Shown piece by piece: positions 1 through 12,093 of a stretch of DNA of 64,000 bases (its first letter is position 1; each line of letters starts with the position of its first letter). The notes beneath the pieces are model-generated. The model was not told where the DNA came from. It worked only from the letters and a program-made list of their open reading frames with translations, and did no database searches. The stretch comes from Entoloma clypeatum (taxonomy: Eukaryota; Basidiomycota; Agaricomycetes; Agaricales; Entolomataceae). The stretch lies in the NCBI GenBank assembly GCA_963565915.1, contig OY751485.1:5642001-5706000 (forward strand). The letters run 5' to 3'. A program made the translations under genes and the position numbers.

Positions 1-969
1 CACCACCACCACCGATATCCATCTCCTGTCACCTCATGTCAACCTTCCTGTCAGATACGAACAGCCAGGAACTTTTGCTCAATTACCCAACCCACCACCC
101 TCGACTACATACGCCTCTTCCTCACCCTGAAAATCATCACACACATACCTCCAACTCCAACCTCTTCCTTGCCTGAGAGTCCGTGCATCGCACCATAGAC
201 TATGTAAGAGTAGGTCACGAGTATCCTATCAATCATTTCATTATCGTTCGAAATGAAAGAATTTGACTGTGATATCAGGCTTGCGACAACCACGGGGGCC
301 TCATTGTGATAACTTACAACCTCTCAGGTCCTGCATATCACCTGTCTTGAACCTCGGCACGCTGGAACACTTTTGCACCCATGACCCCAAGAATTTCCCG
401 AAAGCACCACGTAAATATTGAATCTGCCACAGCAGAACGACGTATGTTACGACCGTTGACATATGAATGAATCACAACCATCGTTGATCCAATTCTTTTA
501 TGTATATATTGGATTCATGTCACCTATCGATCAGGCGTATTGGCGTACGTGTTTCTCTCAAATTTCAACGAGCCAATCAACGTCAATACGCATATCAGAG
601 TTCAGATTGTCTCAAGATTGTCTTTGCGTGCTCCACGATGCTTCTCAAAAGCCCCCATACAGTGTTGTGCGATAATAGGAACGCCCAGCCGCTGTAGGTA
701 ACATTGACGTGTATGTATCATACGACTCGGACGTCGACCAGCGTCAACCTCACTGGAGATCCGACACAACGAAGGCACGCACCCAACAGCCATACAAGGC
801 CATTGCTTCAGAGTCTCTTGCAGTCCGCGTCGCGCTAATTGAGGGACGCCTTTGCCTCAGCCTGCACGTGAGCAACCTTCATGTTGCCGATGTGAAACAA
901 GACTAGCGAAACTTATGAGCATTTGAACCACTTTACTCCTATTCGCTCAACTCTCAACTCCCAGGTCCA
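1..969. other. Intergenic; no gene recognised
   Basis: I see no convincing coding exon here. Open frames are all under about 70 codons, overlap on both strands and show no recognisable motif. The first 13 bases are a CAC triplet run cut by the window edge. The last 100 bases before 970 are pyrimidine-rich, which would suit the promoter or leader of the gene that follows. Confidence 0.4.
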
Positions 970-2552
970 ATGAAGATGTCCACAATCACCCCATTATCCG
1001 AACCAGGCACCTTCCACGAATCCTCATCCAACATCAAACCCCTCCTCTCTCTAATCCATACAACACGCCAACACCTCCTCGACCACCAAATCTACCGCGA
1101 GCCATACCTCAAATGCCTCGATTCTCTCTTACGACGTCGGCAGGGACTCCCAACGGAGTTACGTCACCAAAACCAGACCCACCAGACCCACGGACCTCGA
1201 CATCCACGGCTTCATCTCCTCCCAGTGGCCCAAGGTCGCGTTGAAGAAGAGACGCGACTACATTCCGGATCTTCGACGCGACATCGGGAAAGTACGGCCG
1301 CTGGACGATGCGATCCATGTCAATCGCGCTTTGGCGGGTCGATTGGTGGAGAAGGTGAAATGCTTGACCCTTTTTTTTTTTAACAGCGTTACTCATTGTC
1401 ATCAAAAAAAAACAATTTTACAACCCCACACTTCATTGACTCGGACCTACTTACTAAATAGGAACTGTTCCCGGAACAGGACCTGACCCCCCTCTCCCTC
1501 GCCGAACTGAAAGTTGCAGTCATATCCATCGTCCTCTACGAACTCGGTCGCCTTTTGGTGTCTTGGTGGTGCAAAGGGGCATCGGAAGTCAGTGACAGCG
1601 AAGCCGACGTGCCAGGTCCAAACAGAGCCTCAGCAAACCTCGCCGCCGACTCAATTCGCAAATGCATACCCAGTGTGATGCTCATATCCACTCCTCGGAT
1701 CCGGGGAGGTCCAGGCTCCGAGTCACTGAGAGTAGCAGCAGCAGCAGCCCCGCAGAGTCCAAAAGGAAAAAGACCAACCGGCGGCGTCTCCACATACCAC
1801 CAGTGGACGGCCGGTGTCAAAAGGCCGAGGCAGAACAGACTGCCAGATCTAGCAGGGAATCTGGACCGCGCATACTGGTGGTACATCCACAACGGCAGCC
1901 GTGGCATCCAGGACAGCTTCTTCGGCGGCGCCATCGAGTTTTGGAGCCACGCCGGGGCGAAGTTGAAAGATCTGAAATGCATCGGTGTCGAGCACACCGA
2001 AGGGCACGGAATGCTAGGTAAGCAGTAGTATGCATCATCCGGCCCATCAATATCATTGAAAAAATGCCCTTGTCGCTCGGCCCGACCATGATTCCAGATG
2101 CACAAACCGCTGCGGCCATCCTCGACCAGTTCGACTCGGATGATGCCAACTTCTCCCCGGCAGGCGCATCGAGGGGTCTACCCCTCCTCGATCCTACCAC
2201 GCTCATGAAGCATTACGAATGTCCCCTCAGCCAGGACATAATCCGACACCGAAAACGTGTCGTCTATTACAGCAGGGTCATCAACGGCAAGAGGCGGTTC
2301 GACGGGTCCTTCATCTCCAGCTACGCGATGAAGCCAATTGTCCCGTTCGAGTGGGGTATACCGCCGAAATATCTCAACACATGGGTTGAAGACGAAGAGG
2401 ACGAAGAATCTGAGAAAGAAGGTTATGGATATGTTGATCTATATGTGCAATTGCATGCCGACTCGGATATGCAAGATTGTATAGTGAGTATGTACCATGT
2501 ACTGTACTCTTCGCCCCCTGAAATACATCCGAACAGCCCCTGCCAAAGTTGA
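970..2552 (+). CDS. Unrecognised multi-exon gene
   Basis: Function not recognised. Three coding blocks join well. The first starts at the ATG at 970 and runs to 1354. An intron at 1355-1461 (GTGAAA...AATAG) joins in frame to 1462-2017, and an intron at 2018-2097 (GTAAGC...TTCCAG) joins in frame to 2098 onward. The product has no obvious signal peptide. It has an alanine-rich stretch in the second exon, a Trp/Tyr-rich patch (AYWWYIHNG) and an acidic run (EDEEDEESEKE) near the C-terminus. The first block is odd: the reading frame from 970 and the frame that feeds the first intron differ by one base near 1120-1140, so either a start, an intron or a one-base error is missed there. The 3' end is also unsure, because a GTGAGT donor lies just before the stop at 2552 and another exon may follow. 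Confidence 0.5.
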
Positions 2553-2823
2553 AAAAGAGTTGATCGAAATTGGTCATATATCTCGACAAGGTCCGAAGTC
2601 GGAAGAGTAACGAACATGGAAAAATGGAGTGAGTATGAGTACAACAGAAGTTTTTTTTTTTTTTTTTTCTTTCTCTTTTCTCGAAATTTTTTTTTTTTTA
2701 AAGAAAACAAAGATCTAGAACTTCCAGTCCTGACAAATTGCAGCTGTGAACACCAACCAGCAGTTTGCTGGGCTGGAAACACTGCATGTCTAACCAGGCC
2801 AGCATAACTATATTTCAAAAAAA
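2553..2823. other. Intergenic with homopolymer tracts
   Basis: Short gap between convergent genes, with T runs at about 2650-2700. No gene seen; probably the 3' regions of both neighbours. Confidence 0.4.
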
Positions 2824-3018
2824 TCAGTCACGGCAGACCTTCTGGCTGGGATGACTCACGAAGGTGTGGGCGATGACTTGACATGTACTTTGACAACAAC
2901 TTTTGTCCAAAGAGCCGCTGCAAGGACTGCCTTCCTGCTTCGAACAGCCTTTAGCCGCAGAGGCAGTCATTACACAGAGAGCGATGGCAAGGATGAGAGT
3001 AGTACGAGAGAAATGCAT
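2824..3018 (-). CDS. Small secreted six-cysteine (knottin-like) protein
   Basis: Encodes 64 residues in one exon. The start at 3018 is chosen over an upstream in-frame ATG at 3102 because it gives a clean signal peptide: MHFSRTT, then a hydrophobic run LILAIALCV, then ASAA as a likely cleavage site. The mature part has six cysteines with spacing C-x7-C-x7-CC-x3-C and one more near the C-terminus, which fits an inhibitor-cystine-knot framework. Small secreted cysteine-rich proteins are common in agaricomycetes and are often effector or defence candidates, but nothing here fixes a role. The gene stands alone, convergent with the gene on its left. The ORF is short, so chance cannot be excluded, but a signal peptide together with the CC-x3-C pattern makes it credible. 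Confidence 0.55.
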   Translation of the reverse strand: MHFSRTTLILAIALCVMTASAAKGCSKQEGSPCSGSLDKSCCQSTCQVIAHTFVSHPSQKVCRD

Positions 3019-3856
3019 GGTAGAATCGTTGGTTTTTTTGAGTGAGAGCGCAAAGACTTGAAGACTTGCAGTGCCGCAGAGCCCGAACGCCCCAAGTGGC
3101 ACATCTTATACAGCAGGAAATGTAATGGTTCTAAATCCCGTAATGCCATACACGACCCCCGGCGTCAACCAAACAGAAAACATCAACAGGGAAACCTCTG
3201 ACGAGAAACAGATCACACGATGCTTAAGGTCCATGCTTCTGCGATGCTCTTTTCAAGCTTCTTCTTTTCTCGATGAGAACGAGTAATCTCCATAGGGGAT
3301 TACTGGCGACCAACACAAGCAGAACGACGACCACCTATACTTAGACTCACATCTGTTGAATGTTCATCCGCCGCAGCACATCATTCTCCGCGCGGCGTAG
3401 TCTCAGAATGCATCAAGAGGAAGATACTGCTTCTGATCCAGGTTGGCCTGACCACTGGAGGGCGAAAGAATCTACGGCCCGGGGCAGCCGTCAAATAATT
3501 CGCGCTGGGTAGTTCCTGTAACAGTACACTGAAGAAGTTGCTGTAGTCGCGTCATGCGAGGTTCGCGAGACATTATCATAAATCTGCTGACTCGGCGCAA
3601 AGTTCTTGCAGGCAAAGCGGCGTTATCAAGCTGTCTACCCTTCCAGACATAACGTTTCGCAGGGAAACAAATGCGCTGTCACCAGTTGAACAGTGCTCGT
3701 TTCCCACACCTAGGGTCGTTGTCCTTCTCAGACAGCGCAGCCTCATCCCTGACTTGAAGAAGACTGGTCTCACTATGACCACGGTTCCCTTCGTCAACAT
3801 CAAAGAGGTCGCAACCCATCGCGAGCTAATGCGATCCGGTTACACAACATTGTTCA

Positions 3857-3901
3857 AAATCGTGAAGAACTGAAAACCCATTATCAGTTCTTTCACGATT
3901 T
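3857..3901. repeat. Short near-perfect inverted repeat (hairpin)
   Basis: Arms AAATCGTGAAGAACTGA (3857-3873) and TCAGTTCTTTCACGATTT (3884-3901) pair apart from one extra base, with a loop of about 10 nt. It could be a cruciform, a terminator-like hairpin, or the core of a very small foldback element. No ORF crosses it convincingly. Confidence 0.6.
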
Positions 3902-5989
3902 GGTGATGTGTAGGATGTTGCGATTTATCCTCTGGCAGCCAGCGAAGTTGTGGTCGAGCCATTCAACAGAGTTCATCTGTGTGATTCGAGCATACCTACC
4001 TCCTTCGGCACAAATCCTGCGACAAGTCATGATTAAATCGGCGAAAGAGGGCTGGTACATACTCGTTATTGGCATTGATAACACTACGACGTGCAACGTG
4101 CTCGGAGCGGCGAGGTGTCCTATCAACAGAGCAGTCTCCTCGAATGAGTCAGACCTCGGGAGACTTGATGTCTGCCAGGCTTTGAGGGGTGTTTATAGGT
4201 TGTCGCAGGTGTAGAAGATGGTTGAGGGAGCGTGAGGTTGAAGCTTTGAAGTCGGAAACCACCTTTGCCGCTGCCGTACCCGGGCGTGCATATTGTCTAG
4301 CTTGATGACCGACAACAATCTCCTAGGGGCCTCGTAAGGGGTCGTGAGATGGAGACGAGATGATATAAGGTTGTAATGGCCTTGTGCAGTGATATAGCAA
4401 ACCTCGCTGCGCATTGCAATCCAGTCACGAGATCATTCAAAATCGTACATAAAAACTGAAACAGTTTATCACGTATCCCGATCCAATCTTCCCATCACTA
4501 AATTTGGGAAGATCTGACGAGCGATTATGATGAACAGAATTCATTACAATTTGATATAATCACCGTGAATTTATACCAGATTGTATACGAGCTCGTGATC
4601 ACAGATAACCTCAGACGAGCGACGCCCAAAATTGACAATCACCATGAAGGTTGCCAACTTATCCTATCATTGGATTGAATTGTCAACTTTCTGTCAGTAT
4701 TATTATTCCTCATGATGGGATCCATGATATTGTATTGAGATTAAAAGGCATTGTGAGGCTGGTCAACTGTTCAATGGCTCGCACTGTGTATGAAAGCTTG
4801 GCAAGTATTATGCACAATTCTCATTATAGGCCCGGGACAGTGGGACGGTGGAAAAAAGGGGATATTATTATTTGACTATGGATGTCCAGGTTGCAACGCG
4901 TGATTGTGAACGACGAACTATGTAAGTAAATATGCTTTGATGGTTCCTGAGCCCCCAGCCTCGTTTCCAAAATTCCGTCAAGAGACTCGCTCAACACTGA
5001 CCTACATTTTGAGTGCAATTGCTAGAGCGAGTTGTTAGTGCCCGAAGTTGAGCCTTATGACAGTGGCGAAAATTCTCACCAGAGAAATAAAGCCAAACTC
5101 AATAATAATCAGTTTCTGACCTCCACTGGCTGTCAAAAGTGTGTTCTAGCATGGTTCCTTGACGCACTAAGGATAAATGGTGTCAGTCGAAAGATGGCTA
5201 CTCATACATTATAAGCTTACAGGCAAGCTTGCTCCGGGGCTCAACGACAATCTCAGCCTGTAGAGTGAACAACTCACTGGCACACAATGCAAAAGGGTTG
5301 TGATTCACATTGAGTTGCACTGGACAAGATAGTGGGGATAAAGGAAACAAGGTCATGCGAGATCCATGGCAGCACACAGGTATTTATGGAAAGTCAAACT
5401 AATGCAGCCTAATGCGGTCGTCACCAAAAGTCCATGTGATCACGAAATCGGACCTCAGGCTGTTCGTTGTCGCGACACGGCGGTAACGTTCCACACACAA
5501 TCATTGTTGCCATGTTTCGTGCCTGGGCATGGGTTCCTATCGGGGGAGCGGGTCGCAGCGAGAGTCCTCCGCCCAGTCTCGACAGGAGAGTCTGCGAAAT
5601 GGGGAAACTGGTGGATCAGGAATGTGAGTTGAGCATGAGTCGAGGATGGCTCCCTTCAAGTTATCCAAAGGGTTGAACACGTAGAACCTGTCCGCAGTGT
5701 TGCCAATGCCAGTGGTTTGATAGCTAAGTAGTCCGCGAGAAGTTTATCTGAAGTCATTGTCAGCTGGCGAAGCAAATACAAACAGCTTTCTGGCCATCTC
5801 ACCCCATACTAGACAAAATTGTGAAAGGATGAGACCCAGGCATCAGCTCCAGGCGAGATTGTCGAGGGTTGACAACGCCAGCCAAGATGACGACACCTTG
5901 ACAATCTAATACAATCTCAACGTGAGATCACAACCGATCACGACCAATTATCCTCCCAATACAAGATTGGTACAAGTCGTGAGAAATAG
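3902..5989. other. Intergenic, no gene recognised
   Basis: About 2 kb upstream of the Crinkler relic, continuing from the similarly empty 3019-3856. ORFs are short and on both strands without motifs or splice partners. Small inverted repeats recur (for example TCTTCCCA...TTGGGAAGA near 4486-4514, and AATTGAC with its complement near 4630-4690), which hints at old MITE remains, but no target duplication was found. Confidence 0.4.
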
Positions 5990-7729
5990 AACGGTTCGTC
6001 AGCTTTTCCAGGTTTTGGTGATGCCTTTGGTGTCTGGTGTATGGCAAAGCCGCGGCAAATGGGATCCGCATTTTCCGTGGTAGCTTGGTCGAGGACTTGA
6101 AGGTTGCAATCTTGGAGAGAGAGAAATCCAGCCTCCGTGATGTTGACGCTTCTCACATTGTTCTTTGGATGGCGAGCCTGTCCTGCAGGCGTAGGGATGC
6201 GCTCGTTGCTGTCAGCCGACCGCCTCTCCTTCGTTTCAAGGTGGGTTCCACCGCGAGTGTTCCTCTTGTGGGTAACCCCATCCGCCAGGAATATCCTCAA
6301 GCTTTCATTGGTCGCATCAGTTCCTGGCCCAAAGAAACCGAAAATCTGACGCTCGATGCTCGCCTCTCCAAGGTGGATCCCTTGTATCCGCGAGATCAGA
6401 CAATGTTTCTCCTTCTGGACGATGCACAGGATACCTATGCGGATGAGCCCCTCTGGAACGACTTCCTCAAACGTGTCCGCGGAGAACAGACCACATACCG
6501 AGTGGCCCCTTCTTTGCAGTTACGGGACCCATGCCTCTGGAAGCTCTGAACTGATCCGAGAAAACCCGCCCAATCCTCCGCCAGACTGCCCGCTTCTCTC
6601 TCTGGCCTGATTCTGACTCGACGATGAGCGGCTTACTCCTCAACCGGGGCGAATTTGACCAAGTCGTGATCCTGTTTGCGAGAAATTGGATGAGAGTGTC
6701 TTTCTACATTATCTATACATGAGCTGGCCATGTCGGCGCTACGGCTGACCTGTTAAGAGTCATCCTTGATGTTGACCTTCAGCCGCAGCGGTTGCTAGCT
6801 TCCATAATAAAAGAAGAAGTCCATGCTGCGGGGGCATGAGGGAAGTTTTACAGATGACGACTTCAGGCGTGAATTTCCCCTCGACGACATTCTGAACCGA
6901 CTCTGCGCGGGGGGCATTGTCGCGCGTGGCCTCCCGCGTAGATTGGGACTATGAGCCGACGGTTACCAATCTCTTTCGCTTGTTGTTGAAGACTGGTTGT
7001 ATTGAACGTGGCCAGTATGATGCCGACACCATTCACGAATGCCATCGTCGTGGGTGGCTCTACGCAGAACACACTCTGGAACGTTCCCGCTATTCATTTG
7101 CGTCCCCCCTCCATGCTAGTGGCATCGCTTTCGGGATCGCCCCCACCGACGAGCCGCCTAACTTTGATTCTGTTTTCGAACTTTCCATCGCGGTTATCAG
7201 AAAATTCAAGCCCTCGCAGATCCGTGTACCGATTCGTCGCGTTGGGCCTGTGACGTAGGGTGAACGCCCACCAGAGGTACATTATCAGGACGAGTTTTAT
7301 CGAGCTAGCTTCGATGTGACTGGAGGTAATGTCCGGATTTCGCCGGAATTTGCTTCAGCGCGGGGGGCCAAAGTTCCAGGCCGGATCGACTTCTTTGTAC
7401 CTTCCATCAAGTGGGGGATCGAAATTACTCGAGATGGCAGTTGTCTCGATGAACACGATAGCCGGTTTCAAGGCGGTGGTGCATATCATGCTTGGATCAA
7501 GGCTGGCCATATGGTCGGATATATTTTTCTTGACTTCCGGCAGTCCACTCCACGGAATCCTCATCCGAGTAGGTTTTTGTTTGTCTATCTCTTTTGACTA
7601 CTAAGATAACTATGGTCAGACTTGAAGAATCTTTATCATGTTGTCCTTGATAAGAGCTATGAGATTGTCACGATATACAACAGCTGTTTGGAGATCGCTT
7701 GTGAACCTTTTTTGCTGCTAGAGAATTAA
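5990..7729 (+). pseudogene. Crinkler (CRN)-type effector gene, decayed
   Basis: The predicted protein has the layout of fungal CRN effectors. A ubiquitin-like header ends around 6190: LVEDLKVAILE, then VDASHIVLW. A linker follows with MFLLLDDAQDTYADEPLW and FLKRVRGEQTTYRV (to about 6510). The C-terminal part shows blocks seen in fungal CRN proteins: FDQVV, AGHVGATADLLRVI, FPLDDIL, LFRLLLKTGCIERG and a nuclease-like core GRIDFFVPSIKWGIEITRDG at about 7380-7440. That core resembles the PD-(D/E)XK effector domain described in CRN/RHS-type proteins. The last exon joins by an intron at about 7567-7616 and ends with TAA at 7727. The frame shifts near 6510, 6570 and 6940, and an in-frame TGA at about 6718 falls where tryptophan or similar is expected. 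The copy is therefore broken unless several unseen introns exist. The header start is not clear. Confidence 0.7.
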
Positions 7730-8001
7730 TTTTTGAATATCCTTGTTGTCTCTAGCTACACAGGACAGTAGCCTCTGCGAATGATATTTATAAAGGGGTT
7801 GCAAAGTAATATTTTGTAGAGGTGATTTTGGAGGTGAAGATTGAAAAAATATGACAAGATGTGAAACAGGCATTTCTCATCAACTGTGAGAGGACCAAAA
7901 ACTTTGACGATGCAAATCTTGATCGAAAAAAATCCGAGGATGCTTATGTGAGCCTATACGAATTTGGAGTGAGATCACGGTTTGGACACAGACACGTCTG
8001 G

Positions 8002-11000
8002 ATGGCGGCCAACGCGATCAAGCCCATCGACCGCTGTTCTGTCCATCGCATCACGTCAGGCCAAGTCGTCATCGACCTCCAGACCGCAGTCAAAGAGCTT
8101 GTCGAGAACAGTTTAGATGCCGGTGCCACCAACATCGGTCCGTGGTTCCGACTCTCTCGCTTTCCTTTTCCTCACTACGTCACAGAGGTTCGCTTTGTGC
8201 AACACGGCCTCAAGAGCATCCAGGTGATTGACAACGGAAGTGGTGTCTCTCAGGAATTTCACGACAACATCGGTCCGTTCCCTCCGCATTCCGCTCCAAA
8301 CTTTGTCACTGACATTTCGAGACAGCACTGAAGCACTACACCTCCAAACTCGCCTCTTTCTCCGACCTCTCCACTGTCCGCACATTCGGATTCCGCGGCG
8401 AGGCCCTCTCCTCCCTCTGTGCCCTTGCCGAGTCCGTTTCCGTCGTCACCGCCACCGAACCACCGATGGGCTCGTCATTGGACATGGATCCGAGCGGGAG
8501 GGTGTCAAAGCGAGCCAAAGTCGCAAGGCAGGTGCGCATCACATCACATCTTCACCTTCCCCCGTTCATCGTAACTTCAACTTGCAGCGTGGCACCACCG
8601 TGACGATCACGAACCTCTTCGCCCCACTCCCCGTTCGCAGGAAAGAGCTCGAACGCAACGCAAAACGTGAATTTGGGAAGGCACTCGCTCTCCTCACCGC
8701 CTATGCCCTCGGACCGTGCTGTACCGTTGGCACCGGTGTTCGTCTGACGGTCACGAACCAGATGGATAAGGGGTCCGTTCTGCCTGGCCATACAGCTTTA
8801 TACTGACGACAATTCAAGGCAGAAGACGCCTCACATCTCGACCAGCGGTGCCACGTCTCCTCGTACAGCCGTGTCCGCGCTCTGGGGTCCCAAAGCATTG
8901 GACAGCGTCGTCGACTTGGATGTCACATTTCAGGTCGAGAGGGAGAAGACGGCCTACAAGCGAATTCAGGCTCAACGGTGAGTCTCCCTCTCGTTTCTCG
9001 TTGCTGTCATTTTCCCTTCTTTCCCACTTGTGTGAATGAACCCTTGACACTTGGGTCCAACCTTTCTTGCCCTTTCCCCCTTCCTCTCCCGATATTAAAT
9101 CACACGGGGATGATGGGAGTCTTTCGAAACCATGTTTATTAATTCAAGTTTTGAATACCCCTTTTGTCTTGTTCCCCTGTTAGTTATTTCCCATTTCCTC
9201 CCTCTCAATGTCTGAATGGTCCCTTGGCGATTGGGTTACCGGGAGATTCAACCAATCAAGGCAACGTCGGGACAGATTGAAGCTGTCTTTGCTGTTCAAA
9301 CTCTGGAACACAGCTAAATTCCATATGTTCTGTCCTTTATTGTCCTTTCCTTTCCTCTCTATCTCTTTTAAAATGAACCCTTGTTCCTAAAATGACAGGG
9401 ATCCCACCACAAGTGACGATGATGGGGTCACCATAACCGTGAAAGGCCTGATATCCAAGTTTGTCATCGGCGCGGGGAGGACAGGAACTGACCGTCAGTT
9501 TTTCTACGTCAACGGGCGACCATGCCATCTTCCCAAGGTTCGTTCTTCGTCATCTTGACTCTTTCCTTCCTCCCATTGTTTGATCTCCCCGAAACGAACA
9601 GGTCCAGAAAACCTTCAATGAGGTCTACCGCTCGTTCAACGCCACGCACTCCCCATTCATCTTGGCCGACTTCATCATCCCTACTAGTACGTGCCTTCCC
9701 CTGAACCAGCAATCCCTACCGTCCCTCACAGCCGCCCTAGCCTCGTGCGACATCAACATCAGCCCTGATAAACGCACCATATTCCTGCATAGCGAGGGCA
9801 ACTTGCTCGCGAAACTCAAAGTACGGGGTACTCTTCATTGTTTTTTTTCCTTTGATTTGCGTATTTACCTGATAGAGAAATAGACATCGTTGGAAGAGAC
9901 GTTTGCGCCTTCGAGGTCGACGTACGACCTCGGTCAGGGATCACAGGCACAGCTGACGCAGACGACTCTTCCAACCCCGAGTCGCCGCTCTGGGATCACG
10001 AATAAGAGCGTCGAAGTAGACGATGACGACGTGGCGGTGCCGAGTCAGCCACAGGGAAGTCCTTCACTACGAGACGGGGAAGAGTCGGACGCTTCCCAGC
10101 AGCGGCACAAGTCGGTCCAACGCCGCAGACCGTTGTTTATACCGGAACCCCACGGTGATAACCTTGATGAAGGGGATAAGGCTTCAGTTGTGATGGATGT
10201 CGATGATGGGCCCCCAGCGGCAGCGCCACCATGCTCGTTACCGCCAGTCACTTTGTTGGGGACGGAACCTGAGGAAGAAGGAGATGATGTGGATGGAGGA
10301 GAGGAGGAGGAAGAGGAAGAGAGGGTGGTTACGATTGATACGCGACGGGCAGGGTGGAGTCAGACGAGCCGGCACGAAGGGGGAAAGCAAGAAGAAGTCG
10401 ACGAAGAGGACGAGGAGGAGGAGGAAGAGGGTCCTGTGCGGAAGAAGCGCAGGTCAGAGTTTGTGCCGCCACCGAAGGTCCATTCTGTAGCTCAGGCTGT
10501 TGCTTCTTATAAACGTCCCTTGGCGTCGCCGTCAACCACCTCAAAGATGCAGACAACGGCGGTGACGGGGGTGAAACGGAGCGTGCAGAGAAAGATCGGG
10601 GAGTATGTGAGCAAGGACTCGGCGGGGAAGAGGGCGGTTGGTAGAGCACGGCGGGAGGATGATGAAGACGGAACACCAGAGGTGCAGATAGACTTGGCGG
10701 TAGGAGGGGGAGCAAAGGACGACGACGATAAGGGAGCGAGGGACGACGATGATAATGAAAATGAAAGAGACGAGGAAGAGGAGGAGGTTACAGACCGCAA
10801 GACAAATTCTGGACCCAACATCGTGGACCTGACGTTCGACGACGACGAAGTCGAGGAACCAGAGCTCACGCCCATATTCAACGCCGCGCGGGACCTGGAC
10901 CCGGCGTCGTTCCTGCACGTCGAAGAAGCCGTCGCGCGTCCGGAGGTGATCAAGCATGACGGCGAAGACGCCGACGTGTCGTTGAGAGTCGACGTGGAGC

Positions 11001-11936
11001 GAATGCGGCGGTTGCTGTCTCCACCCTCCCCTGGCGAGGAAACCCCGGCGGCGCGGGTGCATGTCCCGTCTGAGGCCAGCATAGCCAACACGTCAGACAC
11101 GGCGCGTGCGGCCGACGCGTTGGCGCGGGTGATCAGCAAGGAGGATTTTGGGGAGATGGAGGTGGTGGGGCAGTTTAATCTCGGGTTTATCGTTGTCAGG
11201 AGGCGGAAGGGGGCTGTGATGGATGACCTGTTTGTAGTGGACCAGCATGCGGCGGATGAAAAGTACAATTTTGAGACGTTGCAGGAGACGACGCGGATCC
11301 GGTCGCAGAGGCTTTTCAGGTTCGTGGTTTTTTAACGTTTGGCGCTGAATTGGATGTGATTTTTTGGTGGCAGACCGCAGATGATGGAGTTGACGGCGTC
11401 GGATGAGTTGGTGGCGTTGGAGCATCTGGATGTTCTGCGGGACAACGGGTTCGAGGTCGAGGAAGCGGCGAGGGGTGGTGGTGAAGAGCCGAGATGTAGA
11501 CTGAAGCTGACTGCGCAGCCGATGAGCAAGAGCACCGTGTTTGACATGAAAGGTCCGTCGGCGTCTCGTTGCCAGCGCCGTCGCGGTGATGGATTGTTGC
11601 TTGATTTAGATCTAGAAGAGCTGATACAGCTGATGCGGGACCGTCCGGCGGGGCAGATGGTGCGGTGTTCGAAGGCAAGAGCGATGTTTGCGATGCGGGC
11701 TTGCAGGAAGAGTGTGATGGTTGGGATGCCGTTGAAGAAGCACCAGATGACGTTGGTGGGTTGCAGATTTTATTTTCATTTCTTCATTTGCTACAAATGC
11801 TCTGTAGGTGGTCCGACACATGGGAACGATGGACCAGCCGTGGAACTGTCCTCATGGTCGACCGACGATGCGGCATTTAGTTGATCTTGGGAATGTGGGG
11901 AGGCGGGAGAGGGTTATTACCTGGAGTGCAATGTAG
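8002..11936 (+). CDS. PMS1: DNA mismatch repair protein Pms1 (MutL homologue, PMS2-type)
   Basis: This is the endonuclease subunit of MutL-alpha, partner of Mlh1, nicking DNA during nuclear mismatch repair. The N-terminal GHKL ATPase motifs are present in order: [25 protein letters not shown] and GTTV. The transducer domain follows, with FYVNGRPC (about 9500). A long acidic, low-complexity linker lies at about 9890-11050. The C-terminal endonuclease domain carries [12 protein letters not shown] (about 11240), the metal-binding DQHA-x2-E-x4-E motif, then ACRKSVMVG, and ends with [16 protein letters not shown]-x2-E-x4-E separates it from Mlh1. The start at 8002 ([10 protein letters not shown]) matches the family. 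At least eight introns are needed; the first two have the unusual donor GTCCGT (8139 and 8272). The stop is TAG at 11934. A truncated inverted copy lies at 13895-15274. Confidence 0.93.
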
Positions 11937-12093
11937 GTAGCGTTGACCAAGTCCCTGCTCGGTGTCACGGTGATTAGGCGCGTATTTGTCTGCCCTGATA
12001 AGGAAGTTGAGTAATTTCACCACGTGCGCAGAAGTTGATACTCGACGCTATCCACCTCCTGGTTCACATCTGTTCACCCGCTGCACTTGCAAG
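11937..12093. other. Short intergenic spacer
   Basis: About 160 bases between PMS1 and the next gene on the same strand. It must hold the PMS1 polyadenylation region and the next promoter. No clear TATA box. Confidence 0.4.

Noticed and set aside
1536..2105. 189-codon minus-strand frame opposite the 970-2552 gene
   Set aside because: The plus-strand exons have splice sites that keep frame; the minus frame has no motif and no splice support.
4486..4690. MITE between 4.4 and 4.7 kb
   Set aside because: Small inverted words exist, but no matching outer ends or target duplication were found.
10507..11268. 253-codon minus-strand open frame opposite the PMS1 linker
   Set aside because: It is the antisense of the acidic, repetitive PMS1 linker; the Ser-rich product comes from GAC/GAG runs on the coding strand.
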